35,401 nucleotides of DNA. Source: Cryomorphaceae bacterium. Lineage in GTDB: Bacteria; Bacteroidota; Bacteroidia; Flavobacteriales; Schleiferiaceae. The stretch is from assembly GCA_002682945.1 (NCBI GenBank), contig NYSL01000026.1, positions 51,614-87,014 of the forward strand, in the 5' to 3' direction. Both the position numbers and the translations under genes were made by a program. Shown here piece after piece: positions 32,997 through 35,401 of the stretch (the stretch's first letter is position 1; each line of letters begins with the position of its first letter). The notes under the pieces are model-generated. The model saw only the letters and a program-made list of their open reading frames with translations. It did not search any database and was not told where the DNA came from.

Positions 32997-34772
32997 CTAG
33001 TTAAACATCCTCCAACGTCCCGTAACCCTGATGCTTAGAGGTGGTGACGGATAATTCTGAACAAGAAAAACTGTGTTTGGTACCCATCCCTGATTTACAT
33101 TTTGAAAATTCACATGAAACTCCGCTTCCGTTTTAAATCTGACTCCGATAAAAGGAGATATTAAGCCACTAAATCTTTTATTCTTTTGTTGTTGAGAAAC
33201 ATCAAAGCCAAATGTTCCCTTTTCAGGAATGAAGTAAGGTCGATTCCAAACTCCAGCCCAACTGCAAGCATCTACCCCTGTAATTATTGTAACCTGATTA
33301 TTTAAACTCCATTCCTTTAAAAACAAAATTTTTCCAAACCAAGGGGCTATACCAATATCTTGCCCATTGGTACTTGAATAGTGAAATTCATACTTCAGTA
33401 AATCATTTATAATTCCCCTGATAGAAAACCTAGAAATATTATACATATCACGAGAAGTCCATACTCCGAGACCAGAATTTGTATTCACATGTAGGATATT
33501 ATCCCCCTTAGAAAATTTCAATGAATAAGCAATCTGAAATAAATTTTGATACTTAAAAACAAGTGATCCCTCTTGATAAATTTCATAGTCTCTGAGCCCT
33601 GACCAAAACGGGGGTTGCTTCGCACCTGCATTAAATGTGGAGTATAATTTTTCATCTAGTAAGTATAGTTTTTTTATGTTAAGATTGTAGGAATTAGATA
33701 GTAAGCGATATTCTAAATCTAAAGGGCCACTTTGAAGGGCTACATAAGGATCCCATTTTATTCCTATTAAACTATCATTGAAATTCCATTTTTGCTCCCT
33801 ATTTTGAATACCAATCGAAAAATTTGTCCGTTCAAAACCAAAAAATTTACCAGAAACAGAAAATTCTGATCTAATTTTTCTACTTTGAAGAGTATCAATA
33901 TTCAAAATTTGTGAATTCAATATTCTTTTATGATTAAATCCATCAAACCTGAGGTGGTATTGAAATCTATTATTTTTCTTATTTAAAGATGAAAAAACCC
34001 AATTCCAATCTAAAGACTCATGATGTGAAATGACCTCATTAGCCGACCACCTTGTTTCCACAAGCTCACGATTCGAATTAAAATAATTAGAATCTAATTG
34101 ATTCATATCCAAAACCCCTCCGGTCTCATTAGTTTCTCCTAACTGATACCTCAAAAGACCCTTAGAACTAATTCCTATCTTACGATTTACATTTAAATTT
34201 TTAAATGTTAAATCATCACGACTATAAGATTCTCCAATAAGAGTTCCAGTTGCCTGAGACCTTACGTACCTCAAATCATAGTGGTGGTCACTGTTACTAC
34301 TAGCACTTGCTCGAATACCAAATGACTGACCTCTCCCATGAGCCGCAGAGTACAGCCACTCGACCATTGGTAATGGGCCTTTTCTAAAATCTGTAGAATT
34401 CAAATTAAATCCGGAACTAAAAAATGAAACAAAACTTTGATCCTCATGATACATAATACCCATTGGGTTGTAAGAAACACCTCCAAGACTCGTAATTAAA
34501 AATGATATGTCACCCCAAATAGGGTCATTTTTCTCCAGTCTGTCATCTATCCGATTTAATAATCTCCATTTACTAAGTGGGGAATAAAGAAAATTATCTA
34601 GGACATAGAAAGTTGTTAAGGTGTCTTCTGATTTATTAGTACCAGGACCTGTAATGGTGTCAGAAGAATCAAGAATTGAATCTTTTTCAATAGAATTAAA
34701 AGAATCTAATGCTTGAGCACTTAAAAGAAAGTTGTATAAAAAATATAAAATGCAAAAGTATAAACTTCTCAT
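32997..34772 (-). CDS. Putative porin (Porin_10-like) outer-membrane protein
   Basis: This encodes 591 residues counted from the ATG at 34772; an in-frame ATG at 34823 would extend it across the promoter. A signal peptide covers residues 1-20 or so (RSLYFCILYFLYNFLLSAQA). The mature part is rich in alternating aromatic strands, for example LRYVRSQATGTLIGES, FQYHLRFDGFNH and NVNQGWVPNTVFLVQNYPSP, ending with SIRVTGRWRMFN, a typical closing strand. This fits the Porin_10 family of Bacteroidota. The substrate is unknown. It is downstream of the ribosomal RNA operon terminator, with its own likely promoter. Confidence 0.75.
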   Translation of the reverse strand: MRSLYFCILYFLYNFLLSAQALDSFNSIEKDSILDSSDTITGPGTNKSEDTLTTFYVLDNFLYSPLSKWRLLNRIDDRLEKNDPIWGDISFLITSLGGVSYNPMGIMYHEDQSFVSFFSSGFNLNSTDFRKGPLPMVEWLYSAAHGRGQSFGIRASASSNSDHHYDLRYVRSQATGTLIGESYSRDDLTFKNLNVNRKIGISSKGLLRYQLGETNETGGVLDMNQLDSNYFNSNRELVETRWSANEVISHHESLDWNWVFSSLNKKNNRFQYHLRFDGFNHKRILNSQILNIDTLQSRKIRSEFSVSGKFFGFERTNFSIGIQNREQKWNFNDSLIGIKWDPYVALQSGPLDLEYRLLSNSYNLNIKKLYLLDEKLYSTFNAGAKQPPFWSGLRDYEIYQEGSLVFKYQNLFQIAYSLKFSKGDNILHVNTNSGLGVWTSRDMYNISRFSIRGIINDLLKYEFHYSSTNGQDIGIAPWFGKILFLKEWSLNNQVTIITGVDACSWAGVWNRPYFIPEKGTFGFDVSQQQKNKRFSGLISPFIGVRFKTEAEFHVNFQNVNQGWVPNTVFLVQNYPSPPLSIRVTGRWRMFN

Positions 34773-34775
34773 TAG

Positions 34776-34795
34776 TTCAAATTTAAGAATTTGAA
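34776..34795. repeat. Perfect inverted repeat over the porin promoter
   Basis: TTCAAATT (34776-34783) and AATTTGAA (34788-34795) are exact inverted copies around a 4-bp spacer. The repeat covers the -7 box of the porin gene, so it is a candidate operator. A second inverted repeat, GAATATT (34793-34799) / AATATTC (34810-34816), overlaps its upstream end and covers the -33 region. AT-rich sequence raises the chance of coincidence. Confidence 0.5.
34778..34785 (-). promoter_or_regulatory. -7 promoter box for the porin gene (TAAATTTG)
   Basis: On the minus strand this reads TAAATTTG, an exact TANNTTTG match. It ends 5 nt before the ATG at 34772. A weak TCTG lies 17 bp upstream. The box lies within a perfect palindrome. 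Confidence 0.55.
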
Positions 34796-34837
34796 TATTG
34801 TACAGAAAAAATATTCCATGCACCTCTTTTTAATGCA

Positions 34838-34863
34838 AAAACCCTCGCAATTGCGAGGGTTTT
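34838..34863 (-). terminator. Rho-independent terminator of the ribosomal RNA operon
   Basis: A perfect 26-bp palindrome, centred between 34850 and 34851, has GC core arms CCCTCGCAA / TTGCGAGGG. Read leftwards it ends in five T residues, as expected for a terminator just after 5S rRNA. It could also stop rightward transcription. It separates the rRNA operon from the porin gene. Confidence 0.88.
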
Positions 34864-34872
34864 GTATGAGTT

Positions 34873-34980
34873 ATGGCGGCGTCCTACTCTCCCGGAATAA
34901 ACCAGTACCATCGGCGCAATCGGACTTAACGACTCTGTTCGGAATGGAAAGAGGTGATCCCCGACGCAATAACCACCATG
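34873..34980 (-). rRNA. rrf: 5S ribosomal RNA
   Basis: The minus strand carries the 5S core CATTCCGAACAGAGTCGTTA, then GCGCCGATGGTACTGG and GGGAGAGTAGGACGCCGCCA. The 5' TGGTGGT pairs with the 3' GCCGCCA to close helix I. The ends are approximate to within a few bases. It lies about 57 bp after the 23S gene and 9 bp before the terminator palindrome. Confidence 0.95.
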
Positions 34981-35037
34981 TTTTAACAAGGTAATTTGGC
35001 ATATCGGAAGCAACATAAAAAAATCGGGATAAAAAAT

Positions 35038-35401
<364 letters not shown>

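Noticed and set aside
34791-34994. Small open frame running through the terminator and 5S rRNA
   Set aside because: It overlaps a structural RNA and its terminator, so it is a chance frame.

Overview
The window is a compact, AT-rich piece of a Bacteroidota chromosome. Family-level evidence is strong. It includes the gliding ABC transporter genes gldF and gldG, the type IX secretion protein PorQ, a Porin_10-type porin, a type B L31, the serC-serA-DUF1015 block, a GlmU-like sugar nucleotidyltransferase, and several matches to the Bacteroidota -7 promoter box TANNTTTG. Start codons mostly lack Shine-Dalgarno sequences. Intergenic gaps are tiny and several genes overlap by 4 bp or more, which suggests a streamlined, possibly marine, lineage. 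No gap between genes exceeds about 100 bases. I see no insertion sequence, prophage, CRISPR array or tRNA.

Layout, left to right. Bases 1-2156 (+) hold the end of ftsH, a LUD-domain gene, and the phospholipid genes cdsA and psd. Bases 2145-7796 (-) form one five-gene operon read leftwards: rpmE2 (L31), a GlmU-like transferase, lon, porQ and cmk. Bases 7872-9380 (+) encode a beta-helix lipoprotein. Bases 9382-10365 (-) encode a LuxC-like acyl-CoA reductase, divergent from a 2x[4Fe-4S] ferredoxin and a secreted conserved protein (10401-11584, +). Next comes the serine run serC, serA, DUF1015, a YggS-type PLP protein and a DnaQ/GIY-YIG fusion nuclease (11663-16835, +). Bases 16822-18376 (-) hold an outer-membrane barrel and purC.

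Bases 18450-26535 (+) hold a SAM hydroxide adenosyltransferase, gldF, gldG, a DUF4340-like gene, dnaN, a PPP-type phosphatase, pruA and a DUF2892 membrane protein. rsmG (-) follows. Then tgt, an LptF/LptG permease, a frameshifted EamA transporter, accA and dnaB run rightwards to 32962. The right end, all on the minus strand, is a porin gene (32997-34772) downstream of the 3' end of a ribosomal RNA operon: terminator, 5S, and partial 23S cut by the window edge.

Most of this is core genome: membrane lipid synthesis, proteolysis, serine and purine synthesis, replication, tRNA modification, and envelope export. I did not find a convincing undescribed multi-gene system. The most useful leads are: -7 boxes that sit 4-5 nt before start codons, suggesting leaderless mRNAs; two overlapping divergent -7 boxes; a perfect palindrome over the porin promoter; a DUF1015 gene placed where a serine-pathway enzyme would be expected; a possible -1 slippery site in the EamA gene; and a Tgt without its zinc cysteines.
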